Shown: piece after piece, positions 1-5,877 of the stretch
Position numbering within the stretch: position 1 is the first letter of the stretch
How the letters are laid out: each line of letters begins with the position of its first letter
Origin: Candidatus Aenigmatarchaeota archaeon
GTDB lineage: Archaea; Aenigmatarchaeota; Aenigmatarchaeia; CG10238-14; SpSt-28
DNA length: 8,801 bases
NCBI GenBank assembly: GCA_025058985.1
Contig: JANXEB010000052.1
Coordinates: 1 to 8,801, forward strand
Direction: 5' to 3'
The notes under the pieces: generated by a model
Seen by the model: the letters and a program-made list of their open reading frames with translations, nothing else
The model's database searches: none
What the model was told of the DNA's origin: nothing
Position numbers and translations under genes: made by a program

Positions 1-27
1 TCCTTGTCCGGGCTAGACGACGGGGGC
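1..27 (-). tRNA. Partial tRNA gene, 5' portion only, cut by the window edge
   Basis: Read on the minus strand from position 27, the sequence gives a 7-nt acceptor strand GCCCCCG, then T8, C9, a D-stem strand GTCT, a D-loop AGCCCGGACAA and the start of the returning D-stem strand (GGA). This is tRNA-like, and its first half closely resembles the complete tRNA-Gln further along (shared CCCCGTCGTCTAGC). T8 falls correctly only if the gene starts with G at 27, so it is not a second A1-starting tRNA-Gln. Glu or Asp would suit the CCCGG D-loop, but the anticodon lies outside the window and identity cannot be set. It is divergent from the PRPP synthetase gene. Confidence 0.75.
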
Positions 28-76
28 TTTTCTAAAGTTTATTAATTGATAAGATTTTTATTACTAACATAAAATT
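28..76. promoter_or_regulatory. Short divergent promoter region between the tRNA and the PRPP synthetase gene
   Basis: This 49-bp AT-only-like spacer must carry promoters for both flanking genes. A TATA-like TTTATTAAT (38-46) lies about 35 bp before the prs ATG. A second AT block, TTTTTATTAC, lies at 55-64. No Shine-Dalgarno sequence precedes the ATG at 77, so the mRNA is probably leaderless or has a leader of a few bases. Which box serves which gene is inference. Confidence 0.4.
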
Positions 77-934
77 ATGATAGTTTTGAGTAAAGAGGGT
101 AATAAGCTTGCATTTGAGTTGGCAAAATTAAAAAATTTTAATTTGTATAATTATTTTTTTAAAAAGTTTCCTGATGGTGAAGTTTATGTAAGGTTTAAAA
201 AAGTTTTGGAAGATAATGAAATAATATTTGTTAGTTCTTTATTTCCTCCAAATGATTCAATAGTTGAACTAATTCTTGTATTAAATGAGTTATCGAATAA
301 AGAAATAATTTTAGTAGTTCCGTATTTAGCATATTCAAGGCAACACAGAAAATTTTTAGAAAATGAATGTATAAGTGCACAAGCTTTAGCAAAAGTTATT
401 GAAAGTTTTAATGTAAAAAAACTTATAACAGTTAATGTTCATAGTAGCGAAGTTTCTAATTTTTATAAAAAAACAGAGTTTGTTAATATAGATGCTTTTG
501 AAGAGATAATAAATCATTTTAAGAAAAAATTCGATTTTGTTTTATTGCCAGATAATGAAAAAGATAGAGTTGAAGTAATTGAAAATCTTTCAAAAAAATA
601 CAATTTTGAATTTTCCTATTTGATAAAAGAAAGAGACAGGTATACTGGAGAAATAAAAAGTTATTTAAATGAAGAAATTGATTTAAAAAACAAAAAAGTT
701 TTGATAATAGATGATATGATAAGCACAGGTTCAACAATAATAAATTCTTTGAAGATATTGAGTAAGATGAAAGTTAAATCAGCTTATGTTTCTTGTGTTC
801 ATGGATTATTTTTGAACAATTGTGATAAAAAAATTAAGAAATTTAAGTTTGTTAAAGAAATAGTGTGCACAAATTCTATAGAAAATAAATTTAGTAAAAT
901 TTCCTTAGCAAGAGTTATTTCAAACTTCCTATAA
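77..934 (+). CDS. prs: Ribose-phosphate pyrophosphokinase (PRPP synthetase), archaeal short class
   Basis: The 285-residue product would transfer pyrophosphate from ATP to ribose-5-phosphate, making PRPP for nucleotide, histidine and related synthesis in the cytosol. Visible family motifs are FPDGE (31-35), the ATP-region PYLAYSRQHRKF (82-93), a histidine in VHSSE (122), the flexible-loop KERDRYTGEI (184-193) and the PRPP-binding loop DDMISTGST (212-220). Length matches the archaeal class (about 285 aa) rather than the roughly 310-aa bacterial enzymes. The usual RQD of the ATP region reads RQH (88-90), a variant I believe occurs in some archaea. The ATG at 77 places the N-terminus where the family begins. 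Its 3' end overlaps the convergent YjbQ gene by 20 bp. Confidence 0.93.
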   Translation: MIVLSKEGNKLAFELAKLKNFNLYNYFFKKFPDGEVYVRFKKVLEDNEIIFVSSLFPPNDSIVELILVLNELSNKEIILVVPYLAYSRQHRKFLENECISAQALAKVIESFNVKKLITVNVHSSEVSNFYKKTEFVNIDAFEEIINHFKKKFDFVLLPDNEKDRVEVIENLSKKYNFEFSYLIKERDRYTGEIKSYLNEEIDLKNKKVLIIDDMISTGSTIINSLKILSKMKVKSAYVSCVHGLFLNNCDKKIKKFKFVKEIVCTNSIENKFSKISLARVISNFL

Positions 935-1325
935 TTTCTATAATTACTCTTCTCTCTCTAGGACCATCTAATTCAATTAATAAAGCATTTTGCCAACTTC
1001 CTTTTATTAGTTTGCTGTTTTTTATTGGATAAATCAAAAATTGTTTTATAAATGAAGATGCTAAATGAGAAGAAGCATTGTCATCTATTAAATTATGTTT
1101 CCAATTATTTTCAAACTCTTCTTTTATTTTTTTAATTATATCTTCTTTCAAATAATTTTCATTTTCATTAGCTATTAAACAACAAGTTGCATGAGGAGTA
1201 AAAATAAAACAAATACCATTTTTTATTTTTGATTTATCTATAGCTTTTTCAATATAATTTGTTATATCTATTATTTCATACTTCTCTTTACTTTCTATTT
1301 TTATTTCTTCAAAAAATATTTCCAT
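915..1325 (-). CDS. YjbQ/UPF0047 family protein
   Basis: This 136-residue protein belongs to the YjbQ/UPF0047 family (PF01894), small trimeric cytosolic proteins. Some members have weak thiamine-phosphate synthase activity, but the physiological role is unsettled. Conserved signature residues are all present: THAT-like PHATCCL with His45, the NE pair (53-54), His77, DDNASSHL (81-88, containing His87), GSWQ (109-112) and ELDGPRERR (118-126). The His/Asp cluster is the presumed metal or active site and looks intact. Full length for the family. It is the last gene of a minus-strand run; only 4 bp separate it from the thioredoxin-like gene, so the two are probably co-transcribed. Its stop lies inside the 3' end of prs on the other strand. 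Confidence 0.9.
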   Translation of the reverse strand: MEIFFEEIKIESKEKYEIIDITNYIEKAIDKSKIKNGICFIFTPHATCCLIANENENYLKEDIIKKIKEEFENNWKHNLIDDNASSHLASSFIKQFLIYPIKNSKLIKGSWQNALLIELDGPRERRVIIEIIGSLK

Positions 1326-1329
1326 AAAC

Positions 1330-1578
1330 TTATCTTGAAATAAACTCTATAGCTTTATTTACATCAGGAATTCCAACAAAAACTATTTTATCATCTATTA
1401 AAGTTGTTGGTACAGCCATTATATTATGTTTTCTTATTATTTCTTTACCTTTTTCTGTAATTACGTCAACAATTTCTAATTCTACGTTGTTGTATTTATT
1501 TTTTATTTTTTCCCAAATATCCTTAGCTTTTGGGCAGTATGGACAAGCACTGGAAACTACTAGTATTACTTTATGCAT
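1330..1578 (-). CDS. Small thioredoxin/glutaredoxin-like protein with CPYC active site
   Basis: This 82-residue single-domain thioredoxin-fold protein carries a redox CPYC motif (Cys12-Cys15) after the first beta strand and the expected cis-proline in AVPTT (Pro57). It resembles the minimal archaeal glutaredoxin-like thioredoxins (about 80-85 aa) and probably acts as a cytosolic dithiol/disulfide carrier. The CPYC motif is glutaredoxin-type, but the fold and length are like the archaeal thioredoxins, so its natural reductant cannot be told from sequence. A TATA-like box on the minus strand (complement of 1599-1610) is centred about 26 bp before the ATG, which suggests its own leaderless promoter in the 36-bp gap after the methyltransferase gene. 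It is followed 4 bp later by the YjbQ-family gene. Confidence 0.88.
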   Translation of the reverse strand: MHKVILVVSSACPYCPKAKDIWEKIKNKYNNVELEIVDVITEKGKEIIRKHNIMAVPTTLIDDKIVFVGIPDVNKAIEFISR

Positions 1579-1614
1579 AAATTATTATATATATTTTAGT
1601 AATAAATATGTTTT

Positions 1615-2184
1615 TTAAAATAATTTCTCACTAACTTCCATAGCATCATCTATTTCAGAAAATTCCATCTTGACATTTATGGAATAGCTTTTATACAAAC
1701 CACTATTTCTAACATAATCTAAATAATCTTTTAAGTAATGTTTAAAAACTCCAGTATTATCAGCTATTACAATAGCTCCTTTTTTCAATTTTTTTTCAGC
1801 TTTTTTTAAATAATCCAAATATTCTTCTTTAATAGCATCTATAAAAAGCATATCAAATTTACTTTTTAATTCATCAATAACTTTTAAAGCATCTCCAACA
1901 ACAACTTTTATTCTTTTTGATAAACCAGCTTTTTTTATATATTTTTTTGCGGTTTCTGCAGTTTTTTTATTTATCTCTATTGTAACTATGTTAGTTTTTT
2001 CATAAGCTAGTGCCATTACTATAGCAGAGTAACCATATAGTGTTCCTATTTCAAGAATTCTTTTTGGTTTGAACTCTTTTACTAAATTTTTTAATATTTT
2101 TGCTTTTTCCTCTCCTAGTGAAGGTAAATTAAGTTTTTTACTAAGTTCCTCTAATTCTTTTAAAACTAAATTAGCTTTATCCAT
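1615..2184 (-). CDS. SAM-dependent O-methyltransferase, COMT/CCoAOMT-like
   Basis: The 189-residue protein is a class I methyltransferase of the catechol/caffeoyl-CoA O-methyltransferase type (PF01596/PF13578-like). Motif I is ILEIGTLYGYSA (43-54), the ribose-binding acidic residue is Glu70 in VTIEIN, and motif II-like GDA has Asp98. FIDAIKEEY (114-122) and IADN (140-143) supply the residues (Asp116, Asp142, Asn143) that bind the divalent metal in this family. The family's usual FIDADK reads FIDAIK, so the pocket differs slightly. At 189 aa it is shorter than typical members (about 210-220 aa). Substrate unknown. No Shine-Dalgarno is visible; the nearest strong TATA box (2230-2237) would imply a leader of roughly 24 nt. 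It leads the minus-strand run with the thioredoxin-like and YjbQ genes. Confidence 0.85.
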   Translation of the reverse strand: MDKANLVLKELEELSKKLNLPSLGEEKAKILKNLVKEFKPKRILEIGTLYGYSAIVMALAYEKTNIVTIEINKKTAETAKKYIKKAGLSKRIKVVVGDALKVIDELKSKFDMLFIDAIKEEYLDYLKKAEKKLKKGAIVIADNTGVFKHYLKDYLDYVRNSGLYKSYSINVKMEFSEIDDAMEVSEKLF

Positions 2185-2229
2185 TTTTTATTTTTAACTT
2201 TGGGCAATAAGTTCGTATTTCTTTTAAAG

Positions 2230-2237
2230 TTTATATA
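2230..2237. promoter_or_regulatory. Strong TATA box (TTTATATA)
   Basis: The octamer TTTATATA matches the archaeal box A consensus. On the plus strand it follows TTTTAAAG, a plausible BRE, and would start transcription near 2258 into the gene-free stretch. Read on the minus strand (TATATAAA) it could serve the methyltransferase gene with a leader of about 24 nt. The BRE favours the plus direction, but orientation is not settled. Confidence 0.45.
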
Positions 2238-2340
2238 GACAGTTTTCATAAAGCTTTTTTGGTTTCTATAAATTTATTACTTTTTAAAATTATGCAAAGC
2301 TAGATTAAATAACTCTTTTTCTAATCTTAAATACTTGAGT

Positions 2341-2447
2341 AAATATTTCACGTAAATTAAATCTAAGAGAGGTTTCATTACTTCTACAACTCGTACTATT
2401 CAGCAATAATATGTATTAGTATTTTTAATTAATTTTCGTGAATATTT
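2341..2447. repeat. Long imperfect inverted repeat
   Basis: The left arm (2341-2360, AAATATTTCACGTAAATTAA) pairs with the right arm (2429-2447, TTAATTTTCGTGAATATTT): 7 pairs, one bulged T, 4 pairs (CACG/CGTG), one T-T mismatch, then 7 pairs, making 18 base pairs. The 68-nt interior contains a weaker pairing (TACTA at 2395-2399 with TAGTA at 2418-2422). It is followed by T-rich sequence. It may be a transcript hairpin, a terminator-like element or a protein-binding site. Confidence 0.55.
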
Positions 2448-2486
2448 TTTTACTTTTTTATATATTGTTCTCAATTACATACAAAA

Positions 2487-2495
2487 TTTTTATTA
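2487..2495 (+). promoter_or_regulatory. Probable TATA box of the tRNA-Gln/hjc transcript
   Basis: TTTTTATTA is centred 25 bp before the mature 5' end of the tRNA at 2516, the standard archaeal distance to a start site. The 11-mer ATTTTTATTAC recurs upstream of prs (54-64). A stronger TTTATATA (2457-2464) lies 55 bp upstream and would instead give a precursor with a leader of about 30 nt. Confidence 0.4.
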
Positions 2496-2515
2496 CAAGA
2501 GATTAAAATTATTTT

Positions 2516-2588
2516 AGCCCCGTCGTCTAGCGGCCAAGGATACCTGGCTCTGGACCAGGTGACGGCGGTTCGAATCCGCCCGGGGCTA
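2516..2588 (+). tRNA. tRNA-Gln, anticodon CTG
   Basis: A full cloverleaf can be folded by eye. The acceptor AGCCCCG (2516-2522) pairs with CGGGGCT (2581-2587), and the discriminator is A2588. The D-arm is GTCT/GGAT. The anticodon stem CCTGG/CCAGG encloses the loop CTCTGGA, giving anticodon CTG for the glutamine codon CAG. The variable loop is TGAC, and the T-arm GGCGG/CCGCC encloses TTCGAAT. The A1-T72 first pair is typical of archaeal tRNA-Gln. There is no intron, and CCA is not encoded. The stems are strongly GC-rich against the AT-rich surroundings. The next gene's ATG follows after only 3 bp. Confidence 0.95.
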
Positions 2589-2591
2589 TTT

Positions 2592-2912
2592 ATGAAAAAA
2601 GGCTATAGAAGTGAAAGAAAAATTAGAAAGCTTTTAGAAAAAAATGGTTGGTTAGTTATAAGAGCAGCTGGAAGTTTTGGTGATGCTGATTTAGTTTGTT
2701 TTAAAAACGGTAAATGTATTTTTTTACAGGTAAAGTCAACAAAAAACAGTATTCTTTATTATAAGGGTTATAAAAAAGAAAAAATAGAAGGTTTTCCATT
2801 TTATGTTGTTGTTGATTTTGGTTACAATAAGATAAAAGTTTTTAAACCAAAAGAAAAAATGAATAAAGAAGATGGTAAAAATTTTTTTGAATTCCTAGGA
2901 AGTAAGTTTTGA
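2592..2912 (+). CDS. hjc: Archaeal Holliday junction resolvase Hjc-like nuclease
   Basis: The 106-residue protein resembles archaeal Hjc, a dimeric PD-(D/E)XK nuclease that cuts four-way DNA junctions during recombination. The order of motifs fits: YRSERKIRKLLEKNGW (5-20) with the catalytic Glu8, IRAAGSFGDADLV (23-35) with Asp33, then LQVKSTK (45-51) with Lys48. The usual Glu of the ExK motif is Gln46 here. QxK is known in the related Mrr branch, so activity may remain, but this is a real deviation. It is a little shorter than typical Hjc (about 120-140 aa). The ATG at 2592 is chosen because the upstream frame runs through the tRNA. There is no Shine-Dalgarno; tRNA 3' processing would leave a nearly leaderless mRNA. 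Its 3' end overlaps the convergent GH130 gene by 18 bp. Confidence 0.85.
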   Translation: MKKGYRSERKIRKLLEKNGWLVIRAAGSFGDADLVCFKNGKCIFLQVKSTKNSILYYKGYKKEKIEGFPFYVVVDFGYNKIKVFKPKEKMNKEDGKNFFEFLGSKF

Positions 2913-3953
2913 TAGAAATTCGTCTAAATAGCTATAAGCAACACAAAGAGTAGTGTCCGAAGCACCATAATAGACCAGTAGTAAATCATTTTTGATCACT
3001 GCTCCGCAAGAATATACAATATTCGGTTTTATACCGCTAGTTTCATACTTTTCTTTTGGTTCAAGAACTGGAGCTTTTGAAACATAGTTTACTATTGTAG
3101 GATCTTTACACTCTAGTAAACACGCTCCTATTGAATAAAGACCTTTTTTGTTTAGTGCATGGAAAAACAACAACCAGCCATCTTCAGTTTTTATAGGTGG
3201 TGCACCAGCCCCTTTCAATCTTTTAGACCAGTCAACAAATCCAGTTCCATTAACTATTCCATCCGACTCTATGTATTCTATTTTATCTATAGAGTCTAGA
3301 TATTTTAGAGTTATTATTGGAGATATTTTGGTTAAAATAACATATTTACCATTTATCTTTTCAGGAAATATTACCCAATTTTTATTGTTAACGTTCGGTA
3401 AAGAGATTAGTTTAATTTTGCTAAAATCCCAGCTTTTTTTCAAAATACTTTTAACTGGTATAGAAGTTAAACCTATTCTCAATGCTGTTGGAGTCAAAGT
3501 TGTAAAAGTTAGATATACTTTTTCTTCGTTTTCAACTCTGGTTACTCTCGGATCTTCTATTCCGTAGAAATTTAGACCAGGACTGCTTTTTACTTTACAT
3601 TCTTCAATATTTTCCTCACAAGGATATTCTAAAACAGGTCTTTTTTCTCTACAATCTATCAAAAAACCATCTTTTGAAGAAGCATAACCTATTCTTGATG
3701 TCCAGTCATTTCCAACTGCTCTGTAAAATAAATGTACTTTCTTATCTAAAACGATTGCACCAGCGTTAAAAGTTTCAAAACATTCCCAATAGTTTTCCGG
3801 AATAGGTTTTAGTATCGGATTTGCTGCAAATCTTTTTAATTCGATTTTTCTCTCTGCTTCCATTTCTAGCTCAAAAGCTTCGAAGTATTTTTGATAGCTT
3901 TCTGGAGTTAGTTTTGCTTTTGATTCATTCGAAGTTTTTTTACCTCTTCTCAT
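2895..3953 (-). CDS. GH130-family glycoside phosphorylase/hydrolase (PH1107-related), copy 1
   Basis: The 352-residue protein belongs to glycoside hydrolase family 130 (PF04041), five-bladed beta-propellers that phosphorolyse or hydrolyse beta-mannosides. Family landmarks are NPILKP (45-50), FNAGAIVLD (62-70), the YRAVG/SRIGYAS strand pair (77-92), YGIEDPR (130-136) with the presumed catalytic acid Asp134, FPEKINGKY (196-204), GAPPIKTEDGWLLFFH (250-265) and VYYGASD (327-333). The His of GWLxxxH, expected to bind phosphate, is kept (His265), but the usual His-Arg pair reads Thr208-Lys209. A charged N-terminal extension of about 36 residues precedes the conserved LKRF start and is absent from the two other copies; no signal peptide is seen. 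It is divergent from copies 2 and 3 across 44 bp. Beta-mannoside specificity is inferred from the family. Confidence 0.88.
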   Translation of the reverse strand: MRRGKKTSNESKAKLTPESYQKYFEAFELEMEAERKIELKRFAANPILKPIPENYWECFETFNAGAIVLDKKVHLFYRAVGNDWTSRIGYASSKDGFLIDCREKRPVLEYPCEENIEECKVKSSPGLNFYGIEDPRVTRVENEEKVYLTFTTLTPTALRIGLTSIPVKSILKKSWDFSKIKLISLPNVNNKNWVIFPEKINGKYVILTKISPIITLKYLDSIDKIEYIESDGIVNGTGFVDWSKRLKGAGAPPIKTEDGWLLFFHALNKKGLYSIGACLLECKDPTIVNYVSKAPVLEPKEKYETSGIKPNIVYSCGAVIKNDLLLVYYGASDTTLCVAYSYLDEFLSKLTS

Positions 3954-3997
3954 CTTCTCTATAAATTATTTATGTTTTTAGATAATAATATATTATA
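3954..3997. promoter_or_regulatory. Divergent promoter region between GH130 copies 1 and 2
   Basis: This 44-bp, almost purely A/T spacer separates divergent GH130 genes. ATTATTTAT (3965-3973) is centred about 28 bp before the GTG of copy 2 and could be its TATA box. TTTTTAGATAATAATA (3975-3990) lies about 25-35 bp before the ATG of copy 1 on the other strand. The back-to-back boxes would let one regulator control all three genes, though no clear operator palindrome is visible. Confidence 0.4.
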
Positions 3998-4951
3998 GTG
4001 GTAAAATTAAAAAGATATGAAAAAAATCCAATTCTTAAACCGTTAGAAGTAGGTTATTGGGAAGCGGAAGAGGAAAAATTCAATCCATCTGTAATAGAGT
4101 TTAGAAACAAGTATTTTATGCTGTTTAGAAAAGCTATAAGAGTGAAATCTGGAGAAAGATCGATAACTATTTCATATATTGGAAAATGTGAAAGCAATGA
4201 TGGTATAAATTTTTCAAGAGAAGAAGTTTTTTTTGGACCTCAATATGGTTATGAAGCATATGGTTGTGAAGATCCTAGGATAACAAGACTTGATAAAAAT
4301 TTTTACATAACTTATACTGCAGTAGGTTCTTTTCCACCAAGACCAGAAACTGTGAGATTAGCTTTGGCAACAACAAAGGATTTAAAAAATATCGAAAAAG
4401 TCGGTTTAATAACCCCTTATAATTCAAAGGCAGGTTTTATATTTCCAAAAAAGTTTGGAAGTAAAATGTGTCTGATGTTTACTTATAATCCAGATATAGC
4501 TCCTTCTCAAATAGCTGTTGTTTATTTTAATGAATTAAAGGATTTATTGAATGAAAATTTTTGGAAAAATTATGATATAAAAAATTATTTTTTGAATTTA
4601 AGAAGAGTTTCACCATTTGTAGAGTGCGGAGCTCCACCAATTGAAACCAAAGAAGGTTGGTTGTTAATTATGCCAGAAATTATTTTTGAAAATGGAGAAT
4701 TCTTAGAGTTTAAAGCAACAGCAGCATTATTAGATTTAGAGGATCCTACAAAAATTATATCACAACTAAAAGAACCATTATTAGTTGCAGAAGCTCCTTA
4801 TGAAATGGAAAGAAATTTTAATCCAAAAAAAATAATTTTTCCTTCTGGAGCTATAGTAAAAGGAGACGAATTATATGTTTATTACGGAGCTTCTGATAAA
4901 TATTGTTGTTTAGCAAGTTGTAAATTAGAAGAGCTTCTTCAAGAACTATGA
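3998..4951 (+). CDS. GH130-family protein, divergent copy 2 with altered phosphate-site residues
   Basis: This 317-residue GH130 propeller (PF04041) has the family skeleton: LKRYEKNPILKP (4-15), FNPSVIEF (28-35), YGCEDPR (88-94) with the presumed acid Asp92, FPKKFGSK (149-156), CGAPPIETKEGWLL (210-223) and VYYGASD (294-300). Two positions expected to hold phosphate are changed: the His-Arg pair aligns with Thr162-Tyr163, and the GWLxxxH His is Pro226. The canonical FNAG also reads FNPS. It may therefore be a hydrolase, a binding protein or act on another ligand. The GTG at 3998 is used because the conserved start motif LKRYE follows directly and the next Met is residue 41. The stop overlaps the next gene's start (ATGA), so copies 2 and 3 are translationally coupled. 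Confidence 0.87.
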   Translation: MVKLKRYEKNPILKPLEVGYWEAEEEKFNPSVIEFRNKYFMLFRKAIRVKSGERSITISYIGKCESNDGINFSREEVFFGPQYGYEAYGCEDPRITRLDKNFYITYTAVGSFPPRPETVRLALATTKDLKNIEKVGLITPYNSKAGFIFPKKFGSKMCLMFTYNPDIAPSQIAVVYFNELKDLLNENFWKNYDIKNYFLNLRRVSPFVECGAPPIETKEGWLLIMPEIIFENGEFLEFKATAALLDLEDPTKIISQLKEPLLVAEAPYEMERNFNPKKIIFPSGAIVKGDELYVYYGASDKYCCLASCKLEELLQEL

Positions 4952-5877
4952 TAAAGTTAAAAAGATATGAAGGAAATCCAATTTTAGTGCCGAGAGAAAA
5001 AAATATTTGGGAAAACAAGGCTGTTTTTAATGCTGGAGCTATTTACCTGGATGGAAAGGTTCATATAATTTATAGAGCTTTATCTCATAGCGAAATATCT
5101 GTTTTCGGTTATGTTTCTAGTGAAAATGGTTTTGAGATAGTTGAAAGACTAAATAAACCTATTTATTATCCTAGAATAAAAGAAGAAAGTAAAGGATGTG
5201 AAGATCCTAGGTTAACTATAATAGAAGATAAAATCTACATGACATACACGGCATATGATGGTAACATAGCTAGAGTTGCTTTAACAACAATTTCAAAAGA
5301 GGATTTTTTAGAAAAGAAATTTTTTAATTGGAGTTTTCCACAAATAATCTCTGCCCCAGGTATATTTGATAAAAATGCTTGTATCATAAAAGTTAAAGAT
5401 AAATTTTATATTTTTCATAGAGTTATGCCATTCATATGGATAGACGTTAGAGATAACTTGGATTTTGAAGAAAACAAATATATTTGGGGAATGTGTTATT
5501 TTAGAACTAGAGAAAGAGAATGGGATAGTGAAAAAATTGGTATAGCAGCACCTCCAATACAAACAAAAGAAGGTTGGTTATTAATATTTCATGGAATGTC
5601 TATGGAGGATAAAAAATATAGACTTGGAGCAATGTTGTTAGATTCAAGTGATCCAAGAAAATTAATAGCAAGGTTACCTTATCCTATTTTAGAACCAGAA
5701 GTTTGGTATGAAAATGAAGGACTAAGAAGTGGTACTGTTTTTTCTTGTGGAGCTGTTATTATAAAGGATAAACTTTTTGTTTATTATGGCGGAGCAGACA
5801 AATATTTAAACGTAGCTACTTGTGGTTTAAAAGAATTGTTAGAAGAGCTTTTGAAACATAGAATAGAATCAAGTTAA
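4948..5877 (+). CDS. GH130-family probable beta-mannoside phosphorylase, copy 3
   Basis: At 309 residues this is the most canonical of the three GH130 proteins. It has LKRYEGNPIL (4-13), FNAGAIYLDGKVHIIYRA (27-44), KGCEDPR (82-88) with presumed catalytic Asp86, the R-V-A-L-T-T strand (109-114), an intact His157-Arg158 pair in FYIFHRVMP, APPIQTKEGWLLIFHG (201-216) with His215, and VYYGGADKY (278-286). Retaining both presumed phosphate ligands makes it the best candidate for a true phosphorylase, releasing mannose-1-phosphate from beta-mannosides in the cytosol. The substrate linkage cannot be read from sequence. Its ATG overlaps the stop of copy 2 by 4 bp, so the pair form one operon. The 3' end overlaps the convergent aIF5B gene by 9 bp. 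Confidence 0.9.
   Translation: MIKLKRYEGNPILVPREKNIWENKAVFNAGAIYLDGKVHIIYRALSHSEISVFGYVSSENGFEIVERLNKPIYYPRIKEESKGCEDPRLTIIEDKIYMTYTAYDGNIARVALTTISKEDFLEKKFFNWSFPQIISAPGIFDKNACIIKVKDKFYIFHRVMPFIWIDVRDNLDFEENKYIWGMCYFRTREREWDSEKIGIAAPPIQTKEGWLLIFHGMSMEDKKYRLGAMLLDSSDPRKLIARLPYPILEPEVWYENEGLRSGTVFSCGAVIIKDKLFVYYGGADKYLNVATCGLKELLEELLKHRIESS

Larger units (their letters stand above)
2185..2515. other. 331-bp gene-free AT-rich stretch with TATA octamers and an inverted repeat
   Basis: No convincing protein-coding frame is present in either direction. It contains two copies of TTTATATA (2230-2237, 2457-2464), a long imperfect inverted repeat (2341-2360 with 2429-2447), T-tracts at about 2443-2459, and the presumed tRNA promoter box (2487-2495). 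I see no C/D-box motif (TGATGA/CTGA pair) and no GC-rich structured segment. It is by far the largest non-coding gap in an otherwise very compact window. Confidence 0.6.

Noticed and set aside
2168..2249. 27-codon minus-strand ORF starting at 2249
   Set aside because: It is short, lacks a supporting promoter, overlaps the methyltransferase start in another frame and resembles random AT-rich sequence.
2241..2515. C/D-box or H/ACA guide RNA in the gene-free stretch
   Set aside because: No TGATGA/CTGA box pair or ACA-tailed GC-rich hairpin was found on either strand.
2559..2591. Extending the resolvase frame upstream to an ATG-like start at 2559 within the tRNA
   Set aside because: The added residues are a translation of the tRNA T-arm and acceptor stem; the family N-terminus fits the ATG at 2592.
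3148..3567. 139-codon open frame on the plus strand
   Set aside because: It lies entirely antisense to the well-conserved GH130 copy 1 and has no family resemblance.
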